Assembly (NCBI RefSeq): GCF_030271255.1
Contig: NZ_JASJOM010000021.1
Location: 1-37,999 of the forward strand
Direction: 5' to 3'
Length of the DNA stretch: 37,999 bases
From: Peribacillus folii
GTDB taxonomy: Bacteria > Bacillota > Bacilli > Bacillales > DSM-1321
The position numbers and the translations under genes were made by a program. The notes beneath the pieces were generated by a model, which searched no databases, was not told where the DNA came from, and saw only the letters and a program-made list of their open reading frames with translations. This document shows, in pieces, positions 7,562-16,131 of this stretch; the first letter of the stretch is position 1; each line of letters opens with the position of its first letter.

Positions 7562-7795
7562 CAAAAAAGCCCCCGTCTCTTGATAAGAGACGAGAGCATG
7601 GATTCCCGTGGTACCACTCTAGTTGCCACAAACCTGTGACCACTTTCCATTGTTAACGAGGTGACTCCCCGATATTCCCTACTACTGTTTCAAGAAATTC
7701 CTCCAAAGTGCGCTTCATCCATCCGTCCTGCACCAGGCTCGCACCATCCCTGACTCGCTTGCCAATTCCAATGGATTACTCTCTTCATCACCGAA
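7562..7795 (-). promoter_or_regulatory. T-box riboswitch of argS
   Basis: The minus strand carries the conserved T-box sequence around GTGGTACCACGGG (7605-7618). A terminator hairpin with GTCTCTT/AAGAGAC arms (about 7569-7596) and a T run at 7563-7568 follow. The upstream part (about 7680-7795) has stem I features, including a GAAGCGCAC segment in which CGC (Arg) could be the specifier codon. Uncharged tRNA-Arg should pair with the T-box bulge and prevent termination. Confidence 0.9.
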
Positions 7796-7854
7796 TTTTC
7801 AATATTATGATTTCATCCATCGTACACAATTTGGTTAACCATGTCAATATCCGC

Positions 7855-8364
7855 TTAGCCGGTCGGTGCCTTCATTTTATCCTTGATTGTGGACAAATAA
7901 TTCCTTACGGCCCCGATGGCGGTAGGCGGCAAAACCGCAGGCGCTGATTCAGCCTGACCGTCGGCATGGCAAGCAGCATCCGTAAGCTCAGGCGAATAAA
8001 TGCTCATGCCATCCATGATTCTCCGAATCGAGCAGGCCAGCTCGTCACTCGGGTCATCCTTCAATAAATAACCACTTACCTTGGCTTTTCTTGCTAGTTG
8101 AAAATGACCCTCCCGCCGGAACGTCGTTAAAATGATCACCTTGCATTCAATCGCCTTTAAAGCTTCCGCTGCCTCAAGCCCGCTCATGACAGGCATCTCC
8201 ATATCCATGATGCAGACATCCGGATGCAATTGGTGCACAAGGGCAATCGCTTCCTCCCCATTGCTGGCCTGACCGACGATTTCTATATCTTCTTCAAGAT
8301 CGAGTAGAGAACTGATCGCTTCCAAAAGCATTTCCTGATTCTCTGCAATCACGATTCGAATCAC
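7855..8364 (-). CDS. desR: DesR-like response regulator with a damaged DNA-binding domain
   Basis: A 169-residue protein whose receiver domain is close to B. subtilis DesR: IRIVIAENQEMLL, phospho-acceptor Asp in CIMDMEMP, LTTF, and K in YLLKDDPS. The LuxR-type output domain is broken. After SPELTDA about 20 residues including the LTxRExEVL helix are missing. The second helix is degenerate (rich in Ala and Pro) and only the recognition-helix segment GAVRNYLSTIKDKM is kept before an early stop. The GTG start at 8364 follows GGGAGGGAA and is preferred to the longer frame. It lies downstream of the desaturase as in B. subtilis, but no desK lies between. DNA binding is unlikely; it may be a pseudogene or a phosphate sink. 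Confidence 0.8.
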   Translation of the reverse strand: MIRIVIAENQEMLLEAISSLLDLEEDIEIVGQASNGEEAIALVHQLHPDVCIMDMEMPVMSGLEAAEALKAIECKVIILTTFRREGHFQLARKAKVSGYLLKDDPSDELACSIRRIMDGMSIYSPELTDAACHADGQAESAPAVLPPTAIGAVRNYLSTIKDKMKAPTG

Positions 8365-8449
8365 TTTACGTTCCCTCCCTGATCGATTAACCAACAAAGA
8401 CTCCCCCAAATCCAAGGATCATGAAGGGAGCCCGCACTCATTCATTGTG

Positions 8450-9481
8450 TCATAGTTCAGATTTCACTTGAACAGGGACACTTTTTTTCGTTACATATTT
8501 TATGTCCTTAAAGCTAACAAAATTCTTGTTTTCTTCATCCCATAAGCGGAAACGGAGCGACTGCAGGCTTGTTGCAAGCGTGATCGTCGGGACGTTCTCC
8601 AAAGGCTGCGTATTATTGTGGGCTATTTCCAACTTATAGTTAGGAACCCTCGGACTCAAATGATGCACATGGTGGTAGCCGATATTCCCTGTAAGGAACT
8701 GCATCAATTTCGGAAGCTTATAAAACGAACTTCCCTCCACTGCTGCCAGCACATATTCCCACTCCTCATTTTCTTCAAAATAAGAGTCCTCGAAGGTGTG
8801 CTGGACGTAAAACAGCCAAATACCCACTGAACCTGAAACCATGAAGATCGTGCCTTGAACCAGAAGGAACGACTGCCAGCCTACTGCCAGGCAAAGCAAT
8901 GCAACTAAAACGGCGATTATTGCATTCGTCAAATACGTATTCATTTTTTCCTTCTTCCTAGCACCTTTACGGTTGAACCTGTTTTTAAGAAGGAAAACGT
9001 AAATCGGACCCAAGCCAAACATCACGAATGGATTGCGGTAAAAACGATAAGCCAAACGAAGCCTAAGGGGCGCTGCCAAATATTCATTCACCGTAAGGGT
9101 CCAAATATCGCCTGTCCCCCGCTTATCCAAGTTGCCGCTCGTCGCGTGATGGACCGAATGCTCATGACCCCATTGATCAAAAGGAAACAAAGTCAAAACA
9201 CCCATACAGGTCCCGACCATTCTATTTACACGGCGGTTTTTGAAAAATGAATGATGGGTACAATCATGAAAAATGATGAATATCCGTGTCAGGAAGCCCG
9301 CAGCCAGTATGGCCGGAACCAAAGCCAACCAATATGATACGGAAAGGCTTATATAAGCAAGGTACCATAAAATAACAAACGGCCCGATTGTATTGATGAT
9401 CTGCCAGATACTTTCCTTTGTCGTTGATTGTTCAAAAGGAGCAATTTGTTTTCTCAAATTCTTCGTATTTTGTATAGTCAT
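8450..9481 (-). CDS. des: Membrane acyl-lipid fatty acid desaturase
   Basis: A 343-residue integral membrane desaturase that introduces a cis double bond into membrane phospholipid acyl chains, as B. subtilis Des does on cold shock. The three histidine boxes are intact: HDCTHH, HSVHH and HHVHH, which ligand the di-iron centre. Four or more hydrophobic segments flank them. Length is normal for Des (about 350). Upstream lies a promoter with a clear TATAAT but no good -35, plus two palindromes, as expected for an activator-dependent promoter. The partner kinase DesK is absent and the adjacent DesR is damaged, so control must have changed or be supplied elsewhere. Confidence 0.93.
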   Translation of the reverse strand: MTIQNTKNLRKQIAPFEQSTTKESIWQIINTIGPFVILWYLAYISLSVSYWLALVPAILAAGFLTRIFIIFHDCTHHSFFKNRRVNRMVGTCMGVLTLFPFDQWGHEHSVHHATSGNLDKRGTGDIWTLTVNEYLAAPLRLRLAYRFYRNPFVMFGLGPIYVFLLKNRFNRKGARKKEKMNTYLTNAIIAVLVALLCLAVGWQSFLLVQGTIFMVSGSVGIWLFYVQHTFEDSYFEENEEWEYVLAAVEGSSFYKLPKLMQFLTGNIGYHHVHHLSPRVPNYKLEIAHNNTQPLENVPTITLATSLQSLRFRLWDEENKNFVSFKDIKYVTKKSVPVQVKSEL

Positions 9482-9517
9482 TAATCAATTGCACTTCCCT
9501 TTATATGTCGTAATTTC

Positions 9518-9583
9518 ATTATAAGAAAAGGAAAGGGACATTTTTAGTACCAGGTGTCATGACAAGCAGATGACATATGTCAT
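9518..9583 (-). promoter_or_regulatory. des promoter with two DesR-like palindromes
   Basis: The minus strand has TATAAT (9518-9523) with no matching -35. Upstream are two palindromes, TGTCATGACA (9555-9564) and ATGACATATGTCAT (9570-9583), with centres 17 bases apart, at about -44 to -72 from the expected start. This is where an activator of the DesR type would bind. Confidence 0.55.
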
Positions 9584-9699
9584 ATACTGAATTTTTCCAA
9601 CTGCGCATCTTTTCCAAACGAAAATCGGCGAAACCTCAGCTCCGTTCCGCCCTCCTTTCCTGCGATTAGGATGCATCAATCCGCCAGTATTGCTTTTTT

Positions 9700-10735
9700 C
9701 TGCGAATTTGGAGCTTTTAACTGTGAATTTTGTTTTTTGTCTATGAATTTGATGCTTTTTCTGCAATTTCTGCTTTTTATCTACGATTTTGATGCTTTTA
9801 TCTGCGATATCTGCTTTTTATCTACGAGTTTGATGCTTTTATCTGTGTTTCCGCTTTTCATCTACGGCATTGCACCTTTTATCTGCGATATCTGCTTTTT
9901 ATCTACGAGTTTGATGCTTTTATCTGCAATTTCTGCTTTTTATCTACGAGTTTGCACCTTTTATCTGCGATTTCTGCTTTTTAACTACGAGTTTGCACCT
10001 TTTATCTGCGATTTCTGCTTTTTATCTACGATTTTGCACCTTTTATCTACATTTCTGCTTTTTATCTACGAGTTTGATGCTTTTATCTGCAATTTCTGCT
10101 TTTTATCTACGAGTTTGATGCTTTTATCTGCAATTTCTGCTTTTTATCTACGATTTTGCACCTTTTATCTACATTTCCGCTTTTTATCTACGAGTTTGAT
10201 GCTTTTATCTGCAATTTCTGCTTTTTATCTACGATTTTGCACCTTTTATCTACATTTCCGCTTTTTATCTACGAGTTTGATGCTTTTATCTACATTTCTG
10301 CTTTTTATCTACGAGTTTGATGCTTTTATCTGTGTTTCCGCTTTTCATCTACGGAATTGCACCTTTTATCTGCAATTTCTGCTTTTTATCTACGAGTTTG
10401 ATGCTTTTATCTGCGATATCTGCTTTTTATCTACGGAATTGCACCTTTTATCTGCGATTTCTGCTTTTTATCTACGAGTTTGATGCTTTTATCTGCAATT
10501 TCTGCTTTTTATCTACGAGTTTGATGCTTTTATCTGCAATTTCTGCTTTTTATCTACGAGTTTGATGCTTTTATCTGCGATTTCTGCTTTTTATCTACGA
10601 GTTTGATGCTTTTATCTGCGATTTCTGCTTTTTATCTACGAGTTTGATGCTTTTATCTGCGATTTCTGCTTTTTATCTACGATTTTGATGCTTTTATCTG
10701 CAATTTCTGCTTTTTATCTACGATTTTGCACCATT
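9700..10735. repeat. Tandem repeat array 1 (about 41-bp dimeric unit)
   Basis: About 25 imperfect copies of a 41-bp unit made of two related halves, GCTTTTTATCTACGAGTTTG and GCTTTTATCTGCAATTTCT. Some copies have TTGCACC in place of TTGATGC. All three plus-strand frames stay open because the unit lacks stops, so long reading frames here (for example 9671-10483) are artefacts with no start signal. Short T-tracts recur roughly every 10 bases. The array fills the divergent space between des and the GH18 gene. It has no uniform spacers and is not a CRISPR. Confidence 0.9.
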
Positions 10736-10829
10736 TCTCTTTCCTTCTTTCCACAATGTACCTGTGTTTTGTGATGATCCTGCATAGTACACTAGTGAAT
10801 GATCAACATTTAAGGAGAATAGAATAATA

Positions 10830-12347
10830 GTGAAAAAACACTTTGGATGTCTTATTATGTTAAGCCTTCTTTGTATATGTTTCTTTCCAGCCAGTGGCAA
10901 GGCAGCAAGCAATGCCCTGTACGTTGGCTCGGTTAAAGCGGACAATGCAAAGGTTTATGGCTCTCCTGCACTCGGTTCCACTTTAATTAAGACCTTGAAG
11001 AAGGGCGAGCGTTTTCCCGTCATTTCGACTGTCGCCGGGGATTCGGCCAAGCCTATTATTCATACAGTAAAGCCTGGAAACACATTATGGAAGGTAGCCA
11101 ATCAATATGGTGCTTCGATCAGTGCTATACAAAAAGAAAACAAATTGAGCTCTTCCAATATCATCGTTGGCCAAAAGCTGAAGATTCCTCAGAAATATAA
11201 GATACATACCGTTGTATCAGGTGATACATTGTGGAAAATCTCGAATAAATACGAGGTAGCCGCGGGTGATTTGACAAAATTGAATAACTTGCGGACAACT
11301 TCGCTTAACGTCGGGCAAAAATTGAAGATTCCCGATTATTACCACCAGATTTTATTGCTGGACGGTAAGAAGGGCTGGATCAAGAAATCAGCCTTCCCAA
11401 AGAAGGCGCAAAAGCGGATCGTCATGGGCTGGAAACATAATGGATCGCAGGAAAACTACACCCAGCAGCTTAAACAGCCCAACTTGAATGTAGTATCTCC
11501 CCGTTCCTATACATTGACGGATTCCGGTCATTTCGTTTCCGCTTCCGTTGATACAAAGTATGTCCAAGCCGCTCATAAACAAGGAAAACAGGTTTGGCAG
11601 CTGATTGGCAATAAATTCGATCCCGCTTTAACTGGTTCCGTACTGGGCAATGCAAAAAAACGTCAGAAATTGGTTGCCGCTTTGTGTGATTCGCTAGTTA
11701 AAACGAATAGTGATGGGATCAATGTGGATTTCGAAAACATCGATCCGAAAAACAAGAAAGACTTTGTCCTATTCATCAGCGAATTGAAAAAGGCGCTAAA
11801 ACCTCATGGGATCACGATATCCGTGGATGTCACCCGGGAGAATGAAGATCCGTATTGGTCCAAAAGCCTTGATAGGAAAGAACTTGGCAAAATCGCGGAT
11901 TATATCATCATCATGGGGTATGACGAACATTGGGGCGGAAGTCCAGTGGCTGGGTCGGTTTCCTCGTTGCCTTGGATCAAAGAAGGAACCAGGCTGTTGA
12001 TGAAGGACGTACCTGCCCATAAAATCATCCTGGCGGTGCCATTTTATACCCGGGAATGGGTAACCGATCCATTGACCGGTAAAGTGACAAGCCATGACCG
12101 CAGCATGACCGAGGTCAACCGGATCGTTTCGGCTCACAAGCTTAAAAAGGTTTGGGATAAAAACACCTCACAAAATTACGTCGAATACACATCCAAAGGG
12201 GAAAAGCATCAAATCTGGATGGAAGATCAAAACTCGATGAAGCTCCGTCTTGATCTTGTTAGACAAAACCAACTAGGCGGTGTATCCGCTTGGTACATCG
12301 GATCGGAAACGCCTGACATTTGGGATGTTTACCATTTCAATCAATAG
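10830..12347 (+). CDS. LysM-containing GH18 cell-wall or spore hydrolase (YaaH-like)
   Basis: A 505-residue secreted protein. Residues 1-26 are a signal peptide (KKH start, hydrophobic core, cleavage near GKAAS). An SH3-like segment begins at about 29, two LysM domains span about 77-120 and 125-168, a short SH3-like strand GKKGWIKKSAF follows (179-189), and a GH18 barrel fills about 195-505. The catalytic motif DGINVDFE is complete with Glu302. LysM binds peptidoglycan and GH18 cleaves N-acetylglucosaminyl bonds. YaaH-type enzymes act in spore cortex or coat during germination. The GTG start follows AAGGAG at somewhat long spacing. It lies alone between the repeat array and a terminator. Confidence 0.9.
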   Translation: MKKHFGCLIMLSLLCICFFPASGKAASNALYVGSVKADNAKVYGSPALGSTLIKTLKKGERFPVISTVAGDSAKPIIHTVKPGNTLWKVANQYGASISAIQKENKLSSSNIIVGQKLKIPQKYKIHTVVSGDTLWKISNKYEVAAGDLTKLNNLRTTSLNVGQKLKIPDYYHQILLLDGKKGWIKKSAFPKKAQKRIVMGWKHNGSQENYTQQLKQPNLNVVSPRSYTLTDSGHFVSASVDTKYVQAAHKQGKQVWQLIGNKFDPALTGSVLGNAKKRQKLVAALCDSLVKTNSDGINVDFENIDPKNKKDFVLFISELKKALKPHGITISVDVTRENEDPYWSKSLDRKELGKIADYIIIMGYDEHWGGSPVAGSVSSLPWIKEGTRLLMKDVPAHKIILAVPFYTREWVTDPLTGKVTSHDRSMTEVNRIVSAHKLKKVWDKNTSQNYVEYTSKGEKHQIWMEDQNSMKLRLDLVRQNQLGGVSAWYIGSETPDIWDVYHFNQ

Positions 12348-12348
12348 A

Positions 12349-12377
12349 AAAAGGCCTCACATGGTGTGGGGCCTTTT
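12349..12377. terminator. Bidirectional terminator between GH18 and EamA genes
   Basis: AAAAGGCC (12349-12356) pairs with GGCCTTTT (12370-12377) around a CAC/GTG inner stem. It serves the plus-strand GH18 gene and overlaps the 3' end of the convergent EamA gene. Confidence 0.8.
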
Positions 12378-13253
12378 CTGCGTGACCTCATTTTCAATCG
12401 GCCTCGCCGTCTTGAGTGAATAAATCATTCCAAGAAAAATCAATGAAATGCCCACGATTTGAACCATATCCAGCACAAATCCCGTCAGCAGGATATCCAG
12501 TAGGATCGCAACTGCCGGATCGACAAACACCATGAACGATACTAGATTTGTAGGCAGCTGGCGAATGCTATTGAAAAACAGAAGATAAACGACGCCAGTA
12601 TGGATGATGCCGGTCAGTACCGTATAAAACCATTGCGGGGCATGCAGCGTTGCGTACGCGTGAACATCGACAAACGGAAGCAGCACTAAAAAACCGATGA
12701 GCATTTGCAGGAACGTGGTGGCATACACACTCGTCTTAGTAATCGACTTTCCTAACAGCATCGTTGCCGCATAGAAGAACGCCGCAATGATTCCATACAT
12801 GATTCCTTCCCATTCAGGAGAAGAAGATTGAAAGCCATCCGTCCCCATGATCAATAATGTGCCGATGAAACATAGGGATATGGCCAGGATCGAGAAAAAA
12901 GACAGCTTCTCCCTGAAGAGGAAGCTCCCCATGATCAGCACAATGATCGGGGCTAAATGATAAAGTGAAATCGCAATGGTCACGGAAATCAGCTCAAAGG
13001 ATTTAAAGAGGAATATCCAATTTAACAAGTTGGCCACTGCGCAGGAAATGATCAACATTCCCTCCCTGACATCCCATTTCTCCCTTTTGAAATGTCCTGT
13101 AGCCACCCAAGCTGCACCTAAAAATATCGCTGCGCAGATACAGCGAACAAAAACCAGTTCCAATGCAGGAAGTCCCGTCCGTTCGGAAAAGAAACCGACG
13201 GAACCAAAAATCGCCATCGCCACGGACAGCTGAAGAACGGCCATTCTATTCAT
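12357..13253 (-). CDS. EamA/DMT-family transporter
   Basis: A 298-residue integral membrane protein with about ten hydrophobic helices in two EamA halves, roughly 5-140 and 150-285. The drug/metabolite transporter superfamily exports amino acids, metabolites or drugs; the substrate is not readable here. The N-terminal MAIFGSVGFF and the repeated helix-4 pattern fit RarD/YdcZ-like members. The start has TTAGGAGAGA upstream. The gene is monocistronic and convergent with the GH18 gene; its last codons lie in the shared terminator. Confidence 0.9.
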   Translation of the reverse strand: MNRMAVLQLSVAMAIFGSVGFFSERTGLPALELVFVRCICAAIFLGAAWVATGHFKREKWDVREGMLIISCAVANLLNWIFLFKSFELISVTIAISLYHLAPIIVLIMGSFLFREKLSFFSILAISLCFIGTLLIMGTDGFQSSSPEWEGIMYGIIAAFFYAATMLLGKSITKTSVYATTFLQMLIGFLVLLPFVDVHAYATLHAPQWFYTVLTGIIHTGVVYLLFFNSIRQLPTNLVSFMVFVDPAVAILLDILLTGFVLDMVQIVGISLIFLGMIYSLKTARPIENEVTQKRPHTM

Positions 13254-13286
13254 GCAGTCTCTCCTAATCTATTCGTTTAGCTTATG

Positions 13287-13421
13287 CTACCATTTTTCAG
13301 CCAAACCGTCACGGGCGCATATCATTTCAGCTTCTTCAATTGTGGCGTCCCAGTCAGGATCTTCCTGGTGCAACGTAAAAAGCTGCCCGTTCCATAGCGG
13401 GCAGCCAGCTTCATCGATTGC
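13287..13421 (-). other. Start-less coding-like stretch
   Basis: A minus-strand frame of 44 codons, ending in EEAEMICARDGLAEKW before a TAG, has protein-like composition but no ATG or GTG. It overlaps the M20 gene's terminator hairpin. It may be the C-terminal remnant of a lost gene or chance. Confidence 0.2.
13382..13405 (-). terminator. Terminator of the M20-MFS operon
   Basis: GCTGCCCG (13382-13389) pairs with CGGGCAGC (13398-13405), followed on the minus strand by TTTTT. It lies directly after the M20 stop. Confidence 0.85.
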
Positions 13422-14838
13422 TCATGATAGGCGGTTCCAGTTCTTTTGGTATCAAGGCTTCGTACACTTCGCCATCCAGTCTTTCCTTCAATTCCCGCTT
13501 GGCCCTTTCAATGATTTCAGGATTCAGCAGCGCTGATATGGCTGTGCTTGCCAACGTTTTAGCTGCCAAGAGCGTTGCTTTATGTGCATATGATTGCTTG
13601 CCTTGTGCGACAACCTGCCAGGTGTGAAAGGGCGTGCCAAACGCCCATGTTGCGGTTGTGCATTGAGCAGTCGGCACATTCCAGCTGACATCTGCCACAT
13701 CAGTCGAGCCTCCCATAAATGCCAGCTTTCCTGAATAAGGTGCAACGAAATCGACGATTGGTTTCTCGGATAGCCGTTTACCCAGCTCTTTTCCTGCCGA
13801 TGATTTCGCTCCTTGTTTTTCTTCCTCGGTCAGCGAATCATACATGGCCTTGGCAAACCCCAATTCCTCGGCTGTGATTTCAGGAAAGCCAAGCTCCTCC
13901 ATATGCTGCTGCATGATTTTTTCCAACGTCCTATTCGGGATCAAATTATGGCAAGACCCCTCGATCTGCACCTCGACATTCGTTTCTGTCATCCATGTCG
14001 CACCCTTTGCACAATCCACCACCCGCTGATAAAGTTTTTTCACTTGCTCCGGTTTAGGCGCACGTATTAAATAAGTGACCTCCGCTTCTGCCTGGACCAC
14101 ATTCGGTGCCACGCCGCCGGTATTCGTAACCGCATAATGAATGCGCGCTTCATCCACCATATGCTCTCGCAAATAATTCACACTCACATTCATCAGTTCT
14201 ACGGCATCAAGTGCACTTCTGCCCAGATGTGGCGCTGCAGCCGCATGTGCACTCCGGCCCTTGAACGTAAAATGGGCATGGATGACGGCATTGGAATAAA
14301 CGTGCATGACAGCATTCACGGTGCTTGGATGCCATGATAATGCAAGGTCGACTTCACGAAAAAGACCTTCCCTTGCCATGAATGACTTCCCATACCCGCT
14401 TTCTTCTGCAGGACAGCCGAAGTATTGCACGGTCCCTTTCAAATCATGCTCCTTCAGATAATCTTTAATCGCGATAGCGGCTGCAATCGAGCCGACACCG
14501 AGAAGGTTATGCCCGCAGCCATGACCATTTCCGTTTTGTAAGATCGGTTGATACGTCTCACTGCCAGCCCGTTGACTTAAGCCTGCCAGTGCATCGTATT
14601 CCCCCAATAAAGCGATGACCGGCCCGCCGTTTCCATAGCTGCCGACAAAACCTGTTTCCAGACCCGCAATGCCCCGTTCCACGGCAAACCCTTCAATTTC
14701 CAGTGTTTCGCATAACAAATCCGCCGAACAAAACTCTTCAAACCTGATCTCGGCATATTCCCATATTTGATCACTTAATTGTTTGTACCTATTACTTTTA
14801 GTCTCGATCAGCTTAGAAATTTCATCGGTCATGTTCAT
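13411..14838 (-). CDS. M20 family amidohydrolase (AbgB-like)
   Basis: A 475-residue M20-type metallopeptidase or amidohydrolase. GHGCGHNLLG (about 107-116) supplies metal ligands, and PAEESG (about 143-148) has the catalytic and ligand Glu pair. LSWHPS and the dimerisation or lid domain (about 190-310) follow the pattern of p-aminobenzoyl-glutamate hydrolase subunit B and related N-acyl amino acid hydrolases. It should cleave an amide bond in the cytoplasm. The start overlaps the transporter stop (ATGA), so import and hydrolysis are coupled. There is no AbgA partner, so the substrate is open; an amidated aromatic or N-acyl amino acid is likely. Confidence 0.88.
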   Translation of the reverse strand: MNMTDEISKLIETKSNRYKQLSDQIWEYAEIRFEEFCSADLLCETLEIEGFAVERGIAGLETGFVGSYGNGGPVIALLGEYDALAGLSQRAGSETYQPILQNGNGHGCGHNLLGVGSIAAAIAIKDYLKEHDLKGTVQYFGCPAEESGYGKSFMAREGLFREVDLALSWHPSTVNAVMHVYSNAVIHAHFTFKGRSAHAAAAPHLGRSALDAVELMNVSVNYLREHMVDEARIHYAVTNTGGVAPNVVQAEAEVTYLIRAPKPEQVKKLYQRVVDCAKGATWMTETNVEVQIEGSCHNLIPNRTLEKIMQQHMEELGFPEITAEELGFAKAMYDSLTEEEKQGAKSSAGKELGKRLSEKPIVDFVAPYSGKLAFMGGSTDVADVSWNVPTAQCTTATWAFGTPFHTWQVVAQGKQSYAHKATLLAAKTLASTAISALLNPEIIERAKRELKERLDGEVYEALIPKELEPPIMSNR

Positions 14839-16067
14839 TCGGTTAACCTCGATTCTCCAGTTAATTTAGTTTGAACCACTTGAGTTTTTGGCCTGATAAG
14901 GAAAAGCGCGATGGAGCAAAGCAATGCAAAACAAATGAGCATGATGAAGGCCGCATTGTACGAACCGCCAAAGAAATCGACGAGGAAACCAATGAGCATC
15001 GGCGTCAGTACACCCGCAAACTGGGCCCCGGTATTGATGAAGCCATTAGCCGTTCCAACCACTTGTTCAGGAAGGATTTTCAAAGGAACGGTCGTGATTA
15101 AGATAATATTAAAGGATAATAACATCATGACTATGCTTTGATATACGACGAACATCGCAATGGAAGGCGCAAACGCCATCAAGTATAGGGATATTGCCGT
15201 CAGCAAACCAAAAACCGCGGCCAGGAGCTTGTCTTTTCCTTCCGGCAATCGATCTAAAATATACCCGCTTGCCAGCATGGCGATGATTCCCGCAAAAGCC
15301 GGGATGGCTGAAAAAACGCCAACGCTCGTTAAGTCCAAGCCTTTTACATTCAATAAATACGTAGGCATCCACGCCGACAAGCCCCAGTTGATCGCATAAA
15401 TGCTGAAATAGGAGATGAATAAATTCCAAATCATCGGCGTTTTCAATACATCCCTTAATGGTGACTTTGTTGGAGGCACGGGCTTTGCTGTTTTTGCTTG
15501 GTTTTGTTCATGCAGGAAGAAATAAAACAACAGCGCAATGAAGATGCCGATTCCGCCGACCATATAAAAAATCATCCTCCAGCCAATGCTTTGCATCAGC
15601 ATCGTGCCTATGATCGGAGAAACGACGCCCATGATTGTACCGGATGTAAGCATGATCGACATCGCTTTACTTCGTTCATTTCTCGGAAACCAATTCGCGA
15701 TCCCTTTCGATGCAGCCGGAAAATAACTGCCTTCCCCTAATCCAAACAAAAAACGGATCAGAATGAGTGACCAGAATGACCAGGCCGAGCCCGTAAAAAA
15801 CGTAAAGATTGACCATAATAACACGGCAATGATCAATACCTTTCGATACCCGAACTTATCGGCAAGCCAGCCGCCTGGAATTTGCATCAATGCATAACCA
15901 GCAAAAAAACTGCTTAAAACAATCCCCGTTGCTGATGCCGTTAACTGAAAATCCTCTGAAATCCCAAGAATGGCATAGTTCATGATAAACCGATCAAAGT
16001 TCCCAAGCGACCATCCTAAAAAAAGGATGGCGATGATGCCATACTTTACATTTCCCCTTGCGCCCAT
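14835..16067 (-). CDS. MFS transporter, ACS family
   Basis: A 410-residue, 12-helix permease. NFDRFIMNYA in helix 1 and GLGEGSYFPA in helix 4 are ACS-family features shared with hexuronate, glucarate and 4-hydroxyphenylacetate permeases. It is the first gene of a two-gene operon with the M20 hydrolase and probably imports that enzyme's organic-anion substrate. AAGGGGAG precedes the ATG. Only about 64 bases separate it from the divergent regulator, so both promoters lie in a short A+T-rich stretch. Confidence 0.88.
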   Translation of the reverse strand: MGARGNVKYGIIAILFLGWSLGNFDRFIMNYAILGISEDFQLTASATGIVLSSFFAGYALMQIPGGWLADKFGYRKVLIIAVLLWSIFTFFTGSAWSFWSLILIRFLFGLGEGSYFPAASKGIANWFPRNERSKAMSIMLTSGTIMGVVSPIIGTMLMQSIGWRMIFYMVGGIGIFIALLFYFFLHEQNQAKTAKPVPPTKSPLRDVLKTPMIWNLFISYFSIYAINWGLSAWMPTYLLNVKGLDLTSVGVFSAIPAFAGIIAMLASGYILDRLPEGKDKLLAAVFGLLTAISLYLMAFAPSIAMFVVYQSIVMMLLSFNIILITTVPLKILPEQVVGTANGFINTGAQFAGVLTPMLIGFLVDFFGGSYNAAFIMLICFALLCSIALFLIRPKTQVVQTKLTGESRLTE

Positions 16068-16131
16068 GCCTTCTCCCCTTCCATTCTTTTATAAACTACT
16101 ATAACTTTATAATAGTCAGAACTTTCTAACA

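Noticed and set aside
9671..10483. A 270-residue plus-strand open frame
   Set aside because: It is a translation of tandem array 1. All three frames are open, there is no ribosome site and the peptide is a low-complexity repeat.
9700..10735. CRISPR array
   Set aside because: Units are contiguous and imperfect, without uniform unique spacers, and no cas genes are present.
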